A stretch of DNA of 64,000 nt from Clostridium sp. AF27-2AA (lineage in GTDB: Bacteria; Bacillota; Clostridia; Lachnospirales; Lachnospiraceae), in contig NZ_QUFI01000009.1 in NCBI RefSeq assembly GCF_003478505.1, positions 1 to 64,000 on the forward strand, given 5' to 3'. The notes below the pieces were generated by a model. It was not told where the DNA came from. It did no database searches and saw nothing but the letters and a program-made list of their open reading frames with translations. This document shows, in pieces, positions 46,254 through 56,068 of this stretch; within the stretch, counting starts at the first letter, position 1, and each line of letters begins with the position of its first letter. The position numbers and the translations under genes were made by a program.

Positions 46254-48164
46254 ATGCTATTTGATATTGAAGAAGAACTGAAAAAACTCCCATCCCAGCC
46301 GGGCGTGTACATCATGCACGACGCAAAGGACGAGATTATCTATGTTGGTAAAGCCATCAGCCTAAAGAACCGGGTGCGCCAGTATTTTCAGAGCAGCCGT
46401 GGTAAGACCGCTAAGATCCAGCAGATGGTGTCCCGCATTGCGCGGTTCGAGTACATTGTGACGGATTCGGAGCTGGAGGCACTGGTGCTGGAGTGTAACC
46501 TTATCAAGGAGCATCAGCCTCGCTACAACACCATGCTAAAGGATGACAAGGCCTATCCGTACATCCGGGTCACGGTGGGAGAGGATTTTCCGCGGGTGCA
46601 GTTCGCCCGCACTATGAAAAAGGACAAGAGCCGGTATTTCGGTCCCTACACCAGTGCCGGAGCAGTCAAGGATACCATTGACCTGATTCATAAGTTGTAC
46701 AAAGTGCGGATCTGTAACCGTTTTTTGCCGAGGGATATCGGCAAAGACCGACCCTGTTTAAACTACCATATCAGGCAGTGCGACGCGCCGTGTCAGGGTT
46801 ATATCAGCAAGGAAGAATACGCGGAGCACATCAGACAGGTGCTGGAGTTTCTGAATGGCCACTATGACAATCTGTTAAAGCGTCTGGAAAACCAGATGAT
46901 GGAAGCTGCAGAAAGGATGGAATATGAAAAAGCCGCGGAGTACCGGGATCTGCTCTCCAGCGTGAAAAAGGTGGCTCAGAAGCAGAAAATCACCAGCAGC
47001 AGTATGGAGGACCGGGACATCATCGCCATGGCCATGAACGATACCGACGCGGTGGTGCAGGTCTTCTTTGTGCGGGAAGGCAAGCTCATCGGCCGGGATC
47101 ATTTCGGCATCCGCATCGGCGCGGAGAAGGAAATCCGCCAGATCCTTACCAGCTTTGTGAAGCAGTTTTACGCAGGAACTCCGTTTCTGCCAAAAGAGCT
47201 GTGGGTGCAGCAGGAGCTGGACGATATGGAGGTCATTGAGCAGTGGCTTAGCGCAAGAAGAGGCCAGAAGGTCCGCATTGTCGTGCCGAAAAAGGGAGAG
47301 AAGGAGCGGCTGGTGGAACTGGCCCAGAAGAACGCGTCCATGGTGCTGCGGCAGGATTTCGAGCGCAACCAGAGAGATGAGATGCGCACCATCGGTGCCA
47401 TGAACGAGGTGGCATCCTGGCTGGGACTTACCGGCGTGCGCCGGATGGAAGCCTTTGATATTTCCAACATTTCCGGTTACGAGTCGGTGGGATCCATGGT
47501 GGTGTATGAGGACGGCAAGCCGAAGCGCAGCGATTACCGCAAGTTCCGCATCAAGACCGTTATCGGGCCGAACGATTACGCGTCCATGCGGGAGGTGCTG
47601 ACGCGCCGCTTTACCCACGGCCTGGAGGAACTGTCCCAGCTAAAGGAGCAGGGAGTGGAAAAGAACTTCGGAAGCTTTACCCGGTTCCCGGACATCCTGA
47701 TGATGGATGGCGGCCGGGGGCAGGTAAACATTGCAGAAGAGGTTCTGGCGGAGCTGGGACTTTCTATTCCGGTCTGCGGCATGGTCAAGGATGACAATCA
47801 CCGGACCCGGGGGCTGTACTATCAGAACGTGGAGATTCCGATTGACCGGCATTCTGAAGGCTTCCGTCTCATTACCAGAATCCAGGATGAAGCACACCGG
47901 TTTGCCATTGAGTACCATCGAAGCCTGCGCGGCAAGAGCCAGGTGCGCTCGGTGCTGGATGACATTCCGGGCATTGGAGACACCAGGAGAAGGGCGCTGA
48001 TGAAGCACTTCAAATCCATCGAGGCTGTGCAGGCCGCCAGTGAGGAAGAACTCGCCCAGGTTCCGGGCATGAACCGGGCCGCGGCGGAGAACGTGTACCG
48101 GTTCTTCCGGAAGAAAAAGGACGATATTCCAATCGAGGTCGTGGAAGAAACGGGAAATATGTAA
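46254..48164 (+). CDS. uvrC: UvrABC excinuclease subunit C
   Basis: 636 residues. N-terminal GIY-YIG nuclease ([20 protein letters not shown], about 16-95), UVR coiled coil near 205-240, RNase H-like C-terminal nuclease with [11 protein letters not shown] and DGGRGQVN, and two HhH motifs at the end ([35 protein letters not shown]). Makes both incisions in nucleotide excision repair. AGGAGG before the ATG. Confidence 0.97.
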   Translation: MLFDIEEELKKLPSQPGVYIMHDAKDEIIYVGKAISLKNRVRQYFQSSRGKTAKIQQMVSRIARFEYIVTDSELEALVLECNLIKEHQPRYNTMLKDDKAYPYIRVTVGEDFPRVQFARTMKKDKSRYFGPYTSAGAVKDTIDLIHKLYKVRICNRFLPRDIGKDRPCLNYHIRQCDAPCQGYISKEEYAEHIRQVLEFLNGHYDNLLKRLENQMMEAAERMEYEKAAEYRDLLSSVKKVAQKQKITSSSMEDRDIIAMAMNDTDAVVQVFFVREGKLIGRDHFGIRIGAEKEIRQILTSFVKQFYAGTPFLPKELWVQQELDDMEVIEQWLSARRGQKVRIVVPKKGEKERLVELAQKNASMVLRQDFERNQRDEMRTIGAMNEVASWLGLTGVRRMEAFDISNISGYESVGSMVVYEDGKPKRSDYRKFRIKTVIGPNDYASMREVLTRRFTHGLEELSQLKEQGVEKNFGSFTRFPDILMMDGGRGQVNIAEEVLAELGLSIPVCGMVKDDNHRTRGLYYQNVEIPIDRHSEGFRLITRIQDEAHRFAIEYHRSLRGKSQVRSVLDDIPGIGDTRRRALMKHFKSIEAVQAASEEELAQVPGMNRAAAENVYRFFRKKKDDIPIEVVEETGNM

Positions 48165-48226
48165 GGCAGGACAATGCAGATTTCGGATTGCACGAAATCC
48201 ACACGCGGCATAACCTGCCAACGCGG

Positions 48227-48255
48227 ATGACAACCAACTGGATTTATGGTATGAT
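48227..48255 (+). promoter_or_regulatory. Possible promoter of hprK
   Basis: ATGACA, 17 bases, TATGAT (48250-48255), in the 165-base space between uvrC and hprK. Confidence 0.4.
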
Positions 48256-48329
48256 AAACGTATTCTGAGAACAGATACAGCCGCAGGTTCCAATCGGGCT
48301 GAATAAACAAGATAAAGGAGCGGGGCAAT

Positions 48330-49253
48330 ATGTACGGTGTAACGATTACAGAACTGATCAAAAAAATGAAAATGAAAAATGTGCTTCCCGAGATTGACAC
48401 GGACAAGGTGGTATTAAGCCACCCGGATGTAAACCGTCCGGCATTGCAGTTGACCGGTTTTTTTGACCATTTTGACCGGGAACGTGTCCAGATCATCGGC
48501 TATGTGGAGCAGGCTTATATCAATACTCTTCCGCGGGAGGTGCGGGTAGAGCGTTATGACAAGCTTCTTTCCAGTGAGATTCCGTGCGTGGTTTACAGCC
48601 GCGGCCAGGAGCCGGATGAAGACATGCAGGATCTGTGCCTGCACTATCAGGTGCCATTAATGGTATCCGACAAGAGCACTTCTGACCTGATGGCAGAGGT
48701 TATCCGCTGGCTGAAGGTAAAGCTGGCGCCGTGCATCAGCATTCACGGCGTTCTGGTTGATGTATTCGGCGAGGGTGTCCTGATCATGGGTGAGAGCGGC
48801 ATCGGCAAGAGCGAGGCGGCACTGGAGCTCATTAAGCGCGGACACCGTCTGGTATCCGATGATGTGGTTGAAATCCGCAAGGTCAGCGACGCAACTCTGG
48901 TAGGAAGCGCGCCGGATATCACCAAGCATTTCATCGAACTGCGCGGTATCGGCATCATTGATGTTAAGTCCTTGTACGGTGTTGAGAGTGTAAAAGATAC
49001 CCAGAATATCGACATGGTCATCAAGCTGGAGGACTGGGATAAGGATAAAGAATACGATCGGCTGGGCCTGGAGGACCGTTACACGGAGTTTCTCGGCAAC
49101 CAGGTGGTCTGCCACAACATCCCGATCCGTCCGGGCAGAAACCTGGCTATCATCGTAGAGTCCGCGGCGGTTAACTATCGTCAGAAGAAGATGGGCTACA
49201 ACGCGGCTCAGGAGCTGTACAACCGTGTACAGGCAAATCTCGGCAACAAATAG
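48330..49253 (+). CDS. hprK: HPr kinase/phosphorylase
   Basis: 307 residues. N-terminal regulatory domain, then Walker A GESGIGKSEAALEL near 155, RGHRLVSDDVVEI, and the signature ELRGIGIIDVKSLYG. Phosphorylates and dephosphorylates Ser46 of HPr/Crh in carbon catabolite control. The likely substrate family member lies 2.8 kb downstream at 52098. Confidence 0.96.
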   Translation: MYGVTITELIKKMKMKNVLPEIDTDKVVLSHPDVNRPALQLTGFFDHFDRERVQIIGYVEQAYINTLPREVRVERYDKLLSSEIPCVVYSRGQEPDEDMQDLCLHYQVPLMVSDKSTSDLMAEVIRWLKVKLAPCISIHGVLVDVFGEGVLIMGESGIGKSEAALELIKRGHRLVSDDVVEIRKVSDATLVGSAPDITKHFIELRGIGIIDVKSLYGVESVKDTQNIDMVIKLEDWDKDKEYDRLGLEDRYTEFLGNQVVCHNIPIRPGRNLAIIVESAAVNYRQKKMGYNAAQELYNRVQANLGNK

Positions 49254-49295
49254 GCATGCCGGAAAGAATAAAGAAATAAAGGCAGAACAGAGATT

Positions 49296-50204
49296 ATGAA
49301 ACAGGCAGCAGAAAGACTGAAACAGGCGGTGAGCGCAGGTGTATTCCTGACAGATGAGCCCATGAGCCGCCATACCACCTTCCGCACGGGAGGTCCGGCG
49401 GACATTTACATCGAGCCGTCCTGCGCGGAAGAATTAAAGCAGGTGCTGGATATCTGCCGGGAAGAAAACCTGGCGTATACCATCATTGGAAATGGCAGCA
49501 ACCTTCTGGTAGGCGACAAAGGTTACCGGGGCGTGCTGATCTCTTTTGGGAAGCCATTTGGACAGGTCGCAGTGGAAGGCACTCAGGTGCGGGCGGGTGC
49601 CGGAGCCCTGCTTTCCGTTGTGGCAAAGCAGGCCCTGAATGCGTCCCTGACCGGCTTTGAGTTCGCGGCCGGTATTCCAGGCACCATCGGCGGTGCCGTG
49701 GTCATGAATGCAGGGGCATACGGTGGAGAGCTGTGCCAGGTCTTAAAAGAGGCAACGGTCCTCACACCGGAGAGCGAGGTCAGAATCCTTCCGGCTGCGG
49801 AACTGGAGCTTGGTTACCGCACCAGCTGTGTTCAGAAAAACGGTTATATGGTACTGGAGGCAGTGCTGGAATTACAGCCGGGAAACGCAGAAAAAATCCG
49901 TGCGGTTATGGATGAGCTGGCATCAAAACGCAAAGAAAAGCAGCCGCTGGAATACCCGAGCGCGGGCAGTACCTTTAAGCGTCCGGCAGGCCATTTCGCA
50001 GGCAAGCTGATCCAGGACGCAGGCCTTCGCGGTTTTACCGTAGGAGGCGCCCAGGTGTCAGAAAAACACTGCGGCTTTGTGATCAACCGGGATCATGCTA
50101 CTTCGGCCGATATTCTTTCCCTGTGCAGACAGGTACAGGATCAGGTAAAGGCGCAGTATGGCGTAGATCTGGAGCTGGAAGTGAAGCTGCTTGGTGAATT
50201 TTAG
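49296..50204 (+). CDS. murB: UDP-N-acetylenolpyruvoylglucosamine reductase MurB
   Basis: 302 residues, type II MurB. FAD-binding segment YTIIGNGSNLLVGDKGYRG, GIPGTIGGAVVMNAGAYGGE, catalytic Tyr/Ser region GYRTSCVQ and YPSAGSTFKRP. Reduces the enolpyruvyl group to lactyl to give UDP-MurNAc. Follows hprK by 42 bases. Confidence 0.96.
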   Translation: MKQAAERLKQAVSAGVFLTDEPMSRHTTFRTGGPADIYIEPSCAEELKQVLDICREENLAYTIIGNGSNLLVGDKGYRGVLISFGKPFGQVAVEGTQVRAGAGALLSVVAKQALNASLTGFEFAAGIPGTIGGAVVMNAGAYGGELCQVLKEATVLTPESEVRILPAAELELGYRTSCVQKNGYMVLEAVLELQPGNAEKIRAVMDELASKRKEKQPLEYPSAGSTFKRPAGHFAGKLIQDAGLRGFTVGGAQVSEKHCGFVINRDHATSADILSLCRQVQDQVKAQYGVDLELEVKLLGEF

Positions 50205-50219
50205 AAACGGAGAAAACAG

Positions 50220-51077
50220 ATGAGACTGGTAATCGTGACGGGAATGTCAGGAGCCGGAAAGACGTCGGCCCTGAAAATGCTGGAGGACCTTGGGTTTTAC
50301 TGTGTAGACAATTTGCCGATCCCTCTGATGGAGGCGTTTGTGGAGCTTGTCATGCAGAAACCGGCGGCCCATGAGGAGGTGGCGCTTGGAATTGATATCC
50401 GGAGCGGAGAGGAGCTTCCTCAGCTGGAGCAGGTTCTGGAAAACTGGAAAGCACAGCAGGTTCCTTATGAAATCCTGTTTCTCGACAGCAGTGACACCAC
50501 GCTGGTCAAGCGTTATAAGGAAACCAGACGTTCTCATCCCCTTGCGGGAAAAGGCCGGGTGGACAGCGGCATCCAGCTGGAGCGGGAAAAGCTTGCGTTT
50601 ATTAAGCAGCAGGCAAATGTGATCCTGGATACCAGCAGCCTTCTTACCAGGGAGCTGCGCAAGGAGTTGGAGAAAATCTTTGTCCAGGACCGGCGGTATC
50701 AGAATCTGTTCATCACGGTGCTGTCTTTTGGTTTTAAATATGGGATTCCCAATGACGCGGATCTGGTGTTTGACGTGCGTTTTCTGCCGAATCCTTACTA
50801 TGTGGAGGCCCTGCGCAGTCACACGGGACAGGAGGCGGAGGTCCAGGCCTATGTGCGCCAGGGCGGCACGGCAGACAAATTCCTCTCCATGCTTTACGAG
50901 ATGCTGGATTTTCTCATTCCAAACTATGTGCAGGAGGGGAAAAACCAGCTCGTCATTGCCATTGGCTGTACCGGCGGGAAACACCGCTCTGTCACCGTGG
51001 CGAATGCGCTGTACCAGCATTTAAGCGGGCTTGAGGAATACGGACTGAAGATTGAGCACCGTGATATTGAGAGGTAG
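50220..51077 (+). CDS. rapZ: RapZ-type nucleotide-binding protein
   Basis: 285 residues. Walker A GMSGAGKTSALKMLEDLGF at the N-terminus, Walker B-like DLVFDVRFLPNPYYV, and IGCTGGKHRSVTVANAL in the C-terminal domain. In Gram-positives this family (YvcJ) is linked to cell-wall precursor control. AAACGG-type site before ATG; 6 bases before whiA. Confidence 0.95.
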   Translation: MRLVIVTGMSGAGKTSALKMLEDLGFYCVDNLPIPLMEAFVELVMQKPAAHEEVALGIDIRSGEELPQLEQVLENWKAQQVPYEILFLDSSDTTLVKRYKETRRSHPLAGKGRVDSGIQLEREKLAFIKQQANVILDTSSLLTRELRKELEKIFVQDRRYQNLFITVLSFGFKYGIPNDADLVFDVRFLPNPYYVEALRSHTGQEAEVQAYVRQGGTADKFLSMLYEMLDFLIPNYVQEGKNQLVIAIGCTGGKHRSVTVANALYQHLSGLEEYGLKIEHRDIER

Positions 51078-51083
51078 CAGGAT

Positions 51084-52049
51084 ATGTCATTTTCTTCTAA
51101 GGTAAAGGAAGAACTTTCCAGGCAGCTTTCTCCGGCCAGGCACTGCCAGATCGCGGAGATCGCGGCAATCTTAAGCCTTTGCGGGCGTATCCAGATTTCG
51201 GAGAATAACCGCTACCGGGTGAAGATCCACACGGAAAATGAGGCAGTTGCAAGAAAGTACTTTACATTATTGAAAAAAACATTTAATATAAGAATTGATG
51301 TCTCCATACGGCAGGGCATCGGGAACCACAAAAACAGGACCTGCACCGTGGCAGTTACCCATCACGAGGACGCCATGCGGGTGCTTCAGGCAGTGAAACT
51401 CATTGATCCATACGGGGAAATCGAGGAGAATCTGTCCCTGGCCCAGAACGTGGTCCTCATGCAGAACTGCTGCAAACGTGCCTTCATACGGGGGGCATTT
51501 CTGGCAGCAGGTTCCATCAGCGATCCGGAAAAGTTTTACCATTTTGAGATTGCCTGCGCGACCGAAGCAAAGGCAAAGCAGATTCAGGGCCTCATCCTTT
51601 CCATGGGAATCGAAGCCAAGATCGTGCTGCGGAAGAAATATTTCGTGGTTTACATCAAAGAGGGAAGCCAGATCGTTGATATCTTAAACGTCATGGAAGC
51701 ACCAGTTGCGCTTATGGAGCTGGAGAACATCCGCATTCTCAAGGAGATGCGCGGGAGTGTGAACCGGCAGGTAAACTGTGAGACAGCCAATATCAACAAG
51801 ACGGTATCGGCGGCAGTCAAGCAGATGGAAGATATCATATACATCAGAGATACGGCAGGGTTTGACAGTCTGCCGGACAATCTGAGGGAAATCGCAGAGT
51901 TAAGGCTGGCCAGACCGGAGGCTACGCTGAAAGAGCTGGGAGAAGCTCTGGACCCGCCGGTTGGGAAATCAGGTGTCAACCATCGTCTCAGAAAACTGGG
52001 AAATATGGCAGAACGGTTGAGACAGGAAAGGCCTGACACAGGGGCATGA
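51084..52049 (+). CDS. whiA: WhiA, DNA-binding regulator
   Basis: 321 residues. N-terminal LAGLIDADG-like halves (RAFIRGAFLAAGSISDPEKFYH around residue 130) and a C-terminal helix-turn-helix (RLARPEATLKELGEALDPPVGKSGVNHRLRKL has the family motif). Involved in cell division or chromosome segregation in Firmicutes. It starts 6 bases after rapZ; the mgfK/yvcK gene that often lies between them is absent here. Confidence 0.95.
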   Translation: MSFSSKVKEELSRQLSPARHCQIAEIAAILSLCGRIQISENNRYRVKIHTENEAVARKYFTLLKKTFNIRIDVSIRQGIGNHKNRTCTVAVTHHEDAMRVLQAVKLIDPYGEIEENLSLAQNVVLMQNCCKRAFIRGAFLAAGSISDPEKFYHFEIACATEAKAKQIQGLILSMGIEAKIVLRKKYFVVYIKEGSQIVDILNVMEAPVALMELENIRILKEMRGSVNRQVNCETANINKTVSAAVKQMEDIIYIRDTAGFDSLPDNLREIAELRLARPEATLKELGEALDPPVGKSGVNHRLRKLGNMAERLRQERPDTGA

Positions 52050-52097
52050 CAGAGAGAGAAGAGCCTTTGATCATGTCCGAAAACGAGGAGGATAATT

Positions 52098-52355
52098 ATG
52101 TTAAAGAAAACGATCACCATTGGACTTTCATCCGGACTTGAGGCAAGACCAGTCGCTATGCTGGTTCAGATTGCGAGCCAGTTTGACAGTCAGATCTATG
52201 TAGAGAACAACAATGCCCGCGTGAATGCGAAGAGCATTATGGGTATGATGACACTTGGCATGGGCGCTGGTGAGGAGATTACCGTTTCTGCTGACGGAGA
52301 CGATGAGAACGAAGCACTTGACAACATTGAAAAATACTTAAAGGGCGAGAAATAA
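52098..52355 (+). CDS. Crh-like HPr-family protein, Glu at position 15
   Basis: 85 residues, HPr fold. The active-site segment reads GLEARPVAM where HPr has GLHARP: His15 is replaced by Glu (codon 52140-52142), so it cannot accept phosphate from Enzyme I. Ser46 is kept in KSIMGMM, the HprK target site. This matches Crh of Bacillus (which has Gln15), also encoded right after whiA. It is probably a co-regulator in catabolite control and not a sugar-transport carrier. AGGAGG upstream; a terminator follows. Confidence 0.9.
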   Translation: MLKKTITIGLSSGLEARPVAMLVQIASQFDSQIYVENNNARVNAKSIMGMMTLGMGAGEEITVSADGDDENEALDNIEKYLKGEK

Positions 52356-52409
52356 GATCCTACCGATCCTTTCCCCAAAAGTTAGTCTATACAAGAGATG
52401 CTGAAGCGG

Positions 52410-52440
52410 CAGGGTGGAAATGATATTTCCGCCCTGTTTT
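52410..52440 (+). terminator. Terminator after the Crh-like gene
   Basis: CAGGGTGGAAA pairs with TTTCCGCCCTG, then TTTTTA. It sits upstream of the real dnaE start and argues against longer dnaE readings. Confidence 0.88.
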
Positions 52441-52464
52441 TATGAGGATATAAAGGAGAAGACA

Positions 52465-55400
52465 GTGGCATTTACACATTTGCACGTCCATACAGAGTAC
52501 AGTCTGCTGGACGGTTCCTGTAAGATCAAAGAGCTGGCGGCGCGGGCCAAAGAGCTTGGCATGGACAGCATGGCCATCACCGACCATGGCGTTATGTATG
52601 GCGTCATTGACTTTTACCGTGCGGCAAGGGAAGTGGGCATCAAGCCCATCATCGGCTGCGAGGTTTATGTGGCGCCCGGTTCCCGCTTTGAACGGGAAAA
52701 CACCAATAGCGAGGACCGCTACTATCATCTGGTTTTGCTGGCGGAAAATGATACCGGATACCACAACCTTATGAAAATCGTGTCCAAGGGATTTGTGGAC
52801 GGCTTTTATTATAAGCCCCGTGTGGATTATGAGGTGCTGGAAACCTACCATGAGGGCGTCATTGCCCTCAGTGCCTGCCTGGCGGGCGAGGTGCAGCGCT
52901 ATCTGGCCCGGGGCATGTACGAGGAGGCCTGCAGGTCTGCAAGGCATTATGAAGAGATCTTTGGAAAAGGCAACTTCTTTTTGGAGCTGCAGGACCACGG
53001 AATTTCCACCCAGAAAATGGTAAACCAGGGCCTGATGCGCATGAGCCGGGAGCTTTCCATGGATCTGGTGGCAACCAACGATATTCATTACATTCTGGCA
53101 GAGGATGCGGCAGCTCACGACATTCTGCTGTGTATCCAGACCGGCAAGAAGGTGTCTGATGAGAACCGTATGCGTTACGAGGGCGGCCAGTACTATGTGA
53201 AGTCTGAGGAAGAGATGCGGGCGCTGTTTCCATACGCCCAGGAAGCCATCGATAACACCCATAAGATCGCGGAGCGCTGCAACGTTGAGATCGAGTTTGG
53301 CGTGACAAAGCTGCCGAAGTACGAGGTGCCGGAGGGATACGATTCCTGGAGCTATCTGAATAAGCTGTGCCAGGATGGCATGGCGAAGCGTTACCCAAAT
53401 GATGATGGAACCCTGCAGGAACGCCTTTCCTACGAGCTGGGTGTAATCCACAACATGGGGTATGTGGATTACTTCCTGATCGTATGGGATTTCATTCATT
53501 TCGCAAGATCCCACGACATCATGGTCGGTCCGGGACGAGGGTCCGCAGCGGGAAGTATCGTTTCCTACTGTCTGGAGATCACTAATATCGATCCGGTGCG
53601 CTATGATCTGCTCTTTGAGCGTTTCCTGAACCCGGAACGGGTATCCATGCCGGATATCGATATTGACTTCTGCTTCGAACGCAGGCAGGAAGTCATCGAT
53701 TACGTGGTCGAGAAATACGGAAAGGATCAGGTGGTACAGATCGTTACCTTCGGTACCCTGGCGGCCAAGGGTGTTGTGCGGGATGTGGGACGTGTTCTGG
53801 ACCTTCCGTACGCCCGCTGTGACGCGATCGCAAAGATGATCCCGGGAGATCTCGGCATGACCCTGGAAAAGGCCTTAAAGCAGAGTCCGGATCTGCGTGA
53901 GGCCTATCAGAATGATGATGAGGTGCGCTACCTCATCGACATGGCCAGACGCCTGGAGGGCCTTCCGCGTCATACCTCCATGCACGCGGCCGGCGTGGTG
54001 ATCGGCCAGCGGGCCATGGATGAGTTTGTTCCGCTTTCCCGCGCATCAGACGGTACCATTACCACACAGTTTACCATGACGACGCTGGAGGAGCTTGGAC
54101 TGTTAAAGATGGACTTTTTAGGCCTCCGAACCCTGACTGTCATTCAGAATGCGGTGCGTCAGGCAGAGGAAAACTACGGCGTTCATCTGGTTATGGAAGA
54201 AATTGATTATAATGATAAAGATGTCCTGGCATCCATTGGCACCGGAAAGTGCGATGGCATCTTCCAGCTGGAGAGTTCGGGAATGAAAAGCTTCATGAAG
54301 GAGCTGCGGCCCGAAAACCTGGAGGATATCATTGCGGGAATTTCTCTCTATCGTCCGGGACCGATGGATTTCATTCCGCGTTATTTGAAAGGAAAGAATG
54401 ATAAGGCCTCCATCACATATGAATGTCCGCAGCTGGAGCATATTCTGGGACCGACCTATGGCTGTATCGTCTACCAGGAACAGGTTATGCAGATCGTTCG
54501 CGATCTGGCGGGCTATACCATGGGCCGAAGCGATCTGGTGCGCCGTGCCATGTCCAAGAAGAAGGCGGCGGTCATGGAGAAGGAACGCCAGAATTTTGTG
54601 TACGGCAATCAGGAAGAAAACGTAAAGGGCTGTATTGAGAATGGCATTGATGAGAAGACTGCAAATCATATTTATGATGAGATGATCGATTTCGCAAGAT
54701 ACGCTTTTAACAAATCCCATGCAGCCTGCTATGCGGTGGTTGCATATCAGACGGCGTATCTGAAATACTATTATCCGAAGGAGTTCTTCGCGGCACTTAT
54801 GACTTCTGTTATGGACAATGTGGGTAAGGTGTCGGAGTACATTCTGACCTGCCGCCAGATGGGCATTCGTATCCTGCCGCCTGACATCAACGAAGGGCAG
54901 AGCGGTTTCTCTGTTTCCGGTGATGCGATCCGATATGGTCTGTCGGCAATCAAGAGCATTGGACGCAATGTGGTGGACGAGATCATCCGGGAGCGTCAGA
55001 ATAACGGCCTTTTTACCTCCATTGATGATTTTGTGGAGCGCATGGGCGGCCGTGAGGTGAATAAGCGTACCCTGGAGAATTTCATCAAGGCCGGTGCCAT
55101 GGATTCTCTTCCGGGCAACCGGAGACAGAAGACCATGATTGCGCCGGAACTTCTGGATCAGAAAAATAAGGACCGCAAAAATGTGCTGGAGGGTCAGCTG
55201 AGCCTTTTTGATTTTGCGGCAGAGGAAGAAAAGCAGCAATACCAGATCACCATGCCGAAGGTGCCGGAGTTTCCGAAGGGAGAACTTTTGGCCTTCGAGA
55301 AGGAGACACTTGGCATCTATGTCAGTGGTCATCCGATGGATGAGTATCTTGAAACCTGGAAAAACAGCATTACCGCCAAAACAACCGATTTTATGGTGGA

Positions 55401-55932
55401 TGAGGAGACAGGAAGAGCTGTTGTGGAAGACGGCGCCCGGGCGACCATTGGCGGCATGATAACAGCCAGGACCGTAAAGCTTACGAAGAATGGCCAGCAG
55501 ATGGCCTTTGTGACTCTGGAGGATATGGTTGGTTCCGTGGAAGTCATCGTCTTCCCGCGGGATTACGAGAATAAGAAGCAGCTCCTGAATGAGGATGCAA
55601 AGGTGTTTATCAGCGGACGTACCTCCATTGGGGATGACCCGGCAGGACGGCTGATCTGTGAGCAGGTGATCCCCTTTGACGAGGTTCCGAAGGATCTGTG
55701 GCTGAAGTTTGCCGATAAGACCGAGTATGATGCCCGGTGGCCGGAAGTGACGGAAATTCTGAGGGGCTCTGATGGCCATGATACCGTGATCATTTATCTG
55801 GAAAAGGAACGGGCAAAGAAGGTTCTTCCCGCAAACTGGCATGTGGCAGCGTCAACAGAAGTGACGGAAAAGCTGATGAAAATAATTGGTGAAAAGAATG
55901 TCAAAGTTGTGGAAAAGGGATTGAAAAGATAG
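52465..55932 (+). CDS. dnaE: DNA polymerase III alpha subunit DnaE
   Basis: 1155 residues from GTG 52465, which has AAAGGAG 6 bases upstream. PHP domain first (FTHLHVHTEYSLLDGS, ITDHGVMYG), then the C-family polymerase core with GPGRGSAAGSIVSY and the catalytic PDIDIDFCFERR, tandem HhH, and a C-terminal OB domain (ATIGGMITARTVKLTKNGQQMAF). No proofreading exonuclease domain, so it is DnaE and not PolC. Confidence 0.97.
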   Translation: MAFTHLHVHTEYSLLDGSCKIKELAARAKELGMDSMAITDHGVMYGVIDFYRAAREVGIKPIIGCEVYVAPGSRFERENTNSEDRYYHLVLLAENDTGYHNLMKIVSKGFVDGFYYKPRVDYEVLETYHEGVIALSACLAGEVQRYLARGMYEEACRSARHYEEIFGKGNFFLELQDHGISTQKMVNQGLMRMSRELSMDLVATNDIHYILAEDAAAHDILLCIQTGKKVSDENRMRYEGGQYYVKSEEEMRALFPYAQEAIDNTHKIAERCNVEIEFGVTKLPKYEVPEGYDSWSYLNKLCQDGMAKRYPNDDGTLQERLSYELGVIHNMGYVDYFLIVWDFIHFARSHDIMVGPGRGSAAGSIVSYCLEITNIDPVRYDLLFERFLNPERVSMPDIDIDFCFERRQEVIDYVVEKYGKDQVVQIVTFGTLAAKGVVRDVGRVLDLPYARCDAIAKMIPGDLGMTLEKALKQSPDLREAYQNDDEVRYLIDMARRLEGLPRHTSMHAAGVVIGQRAMDEFVPLSRASDGTITTQFTMTTLEELGLLKMDFLGLRTLTVIQNAVRQAEENYGVHLVMEEIDYNDKDVLASIGTGKCDGIFQLESSGMKSFMKELRPENLEDIIAGISLYRPGPMDFIPRYLKGKNDKASITYECPQLEHILGPTYGCIVYQEQVMQIVRDLAGYTMGRSDLVRRAMSKKKAAVMEKERQNFVYGNQEENVKGCIENGIDEKTANHIYDEMIDFARYAFNKSHAACYAVVAYQTAYLKYYYPKEFFAALMTSVMDNVGKVSEYILTCRQMGIRILPPDINEGQSGFSVSGDAIRYGLSAIKSIGRNVVDEIIRERQNNGLFTSIDDFVERMGGREVNKRTLENFIKAGAMDSLPGNRRQKTMIAPELLDQKNKDRKNVLEGQLSLFDFAAEEEKQQYQITMPKVPEFPKGELLAFEKETLGIYVSGHPMDEYLETWKNSITAKTTDFMVDEETGRAVVEDGARATIGGMITARTVKLTKNGQQMAFVTLEDMVGSVEVIVFPRDYENKKQLLNEDAKVFISGRTSIGDDPAGRLICEQVIPFDEVPKDLWLKFADKTEYDARWPEVTEILRGSDGHDTVIIYLEKERAKKVLPANWHVAASTEVTEKLMKIIGEKNVKVVEKGLKR

Positions 55933-56068
55933 AAAAAATGTTTTAGAATACAGTTTGTATGAAAAAAAGTGCATCTATATAAAATAAACGGAATGGAAAT
56001 CGCGTAGCGCTTTCTGCACGAGACAGAGAGCTCATCGCGAAAACGAAGGGTAACAGGAGGAGACAACT

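Noticed and set aside
54118..55842. 574-residue open frame on the minus strand
   Set aside because: Antisense to dnaE, His/Leu/Ile-rich shadow composition, no start signal.
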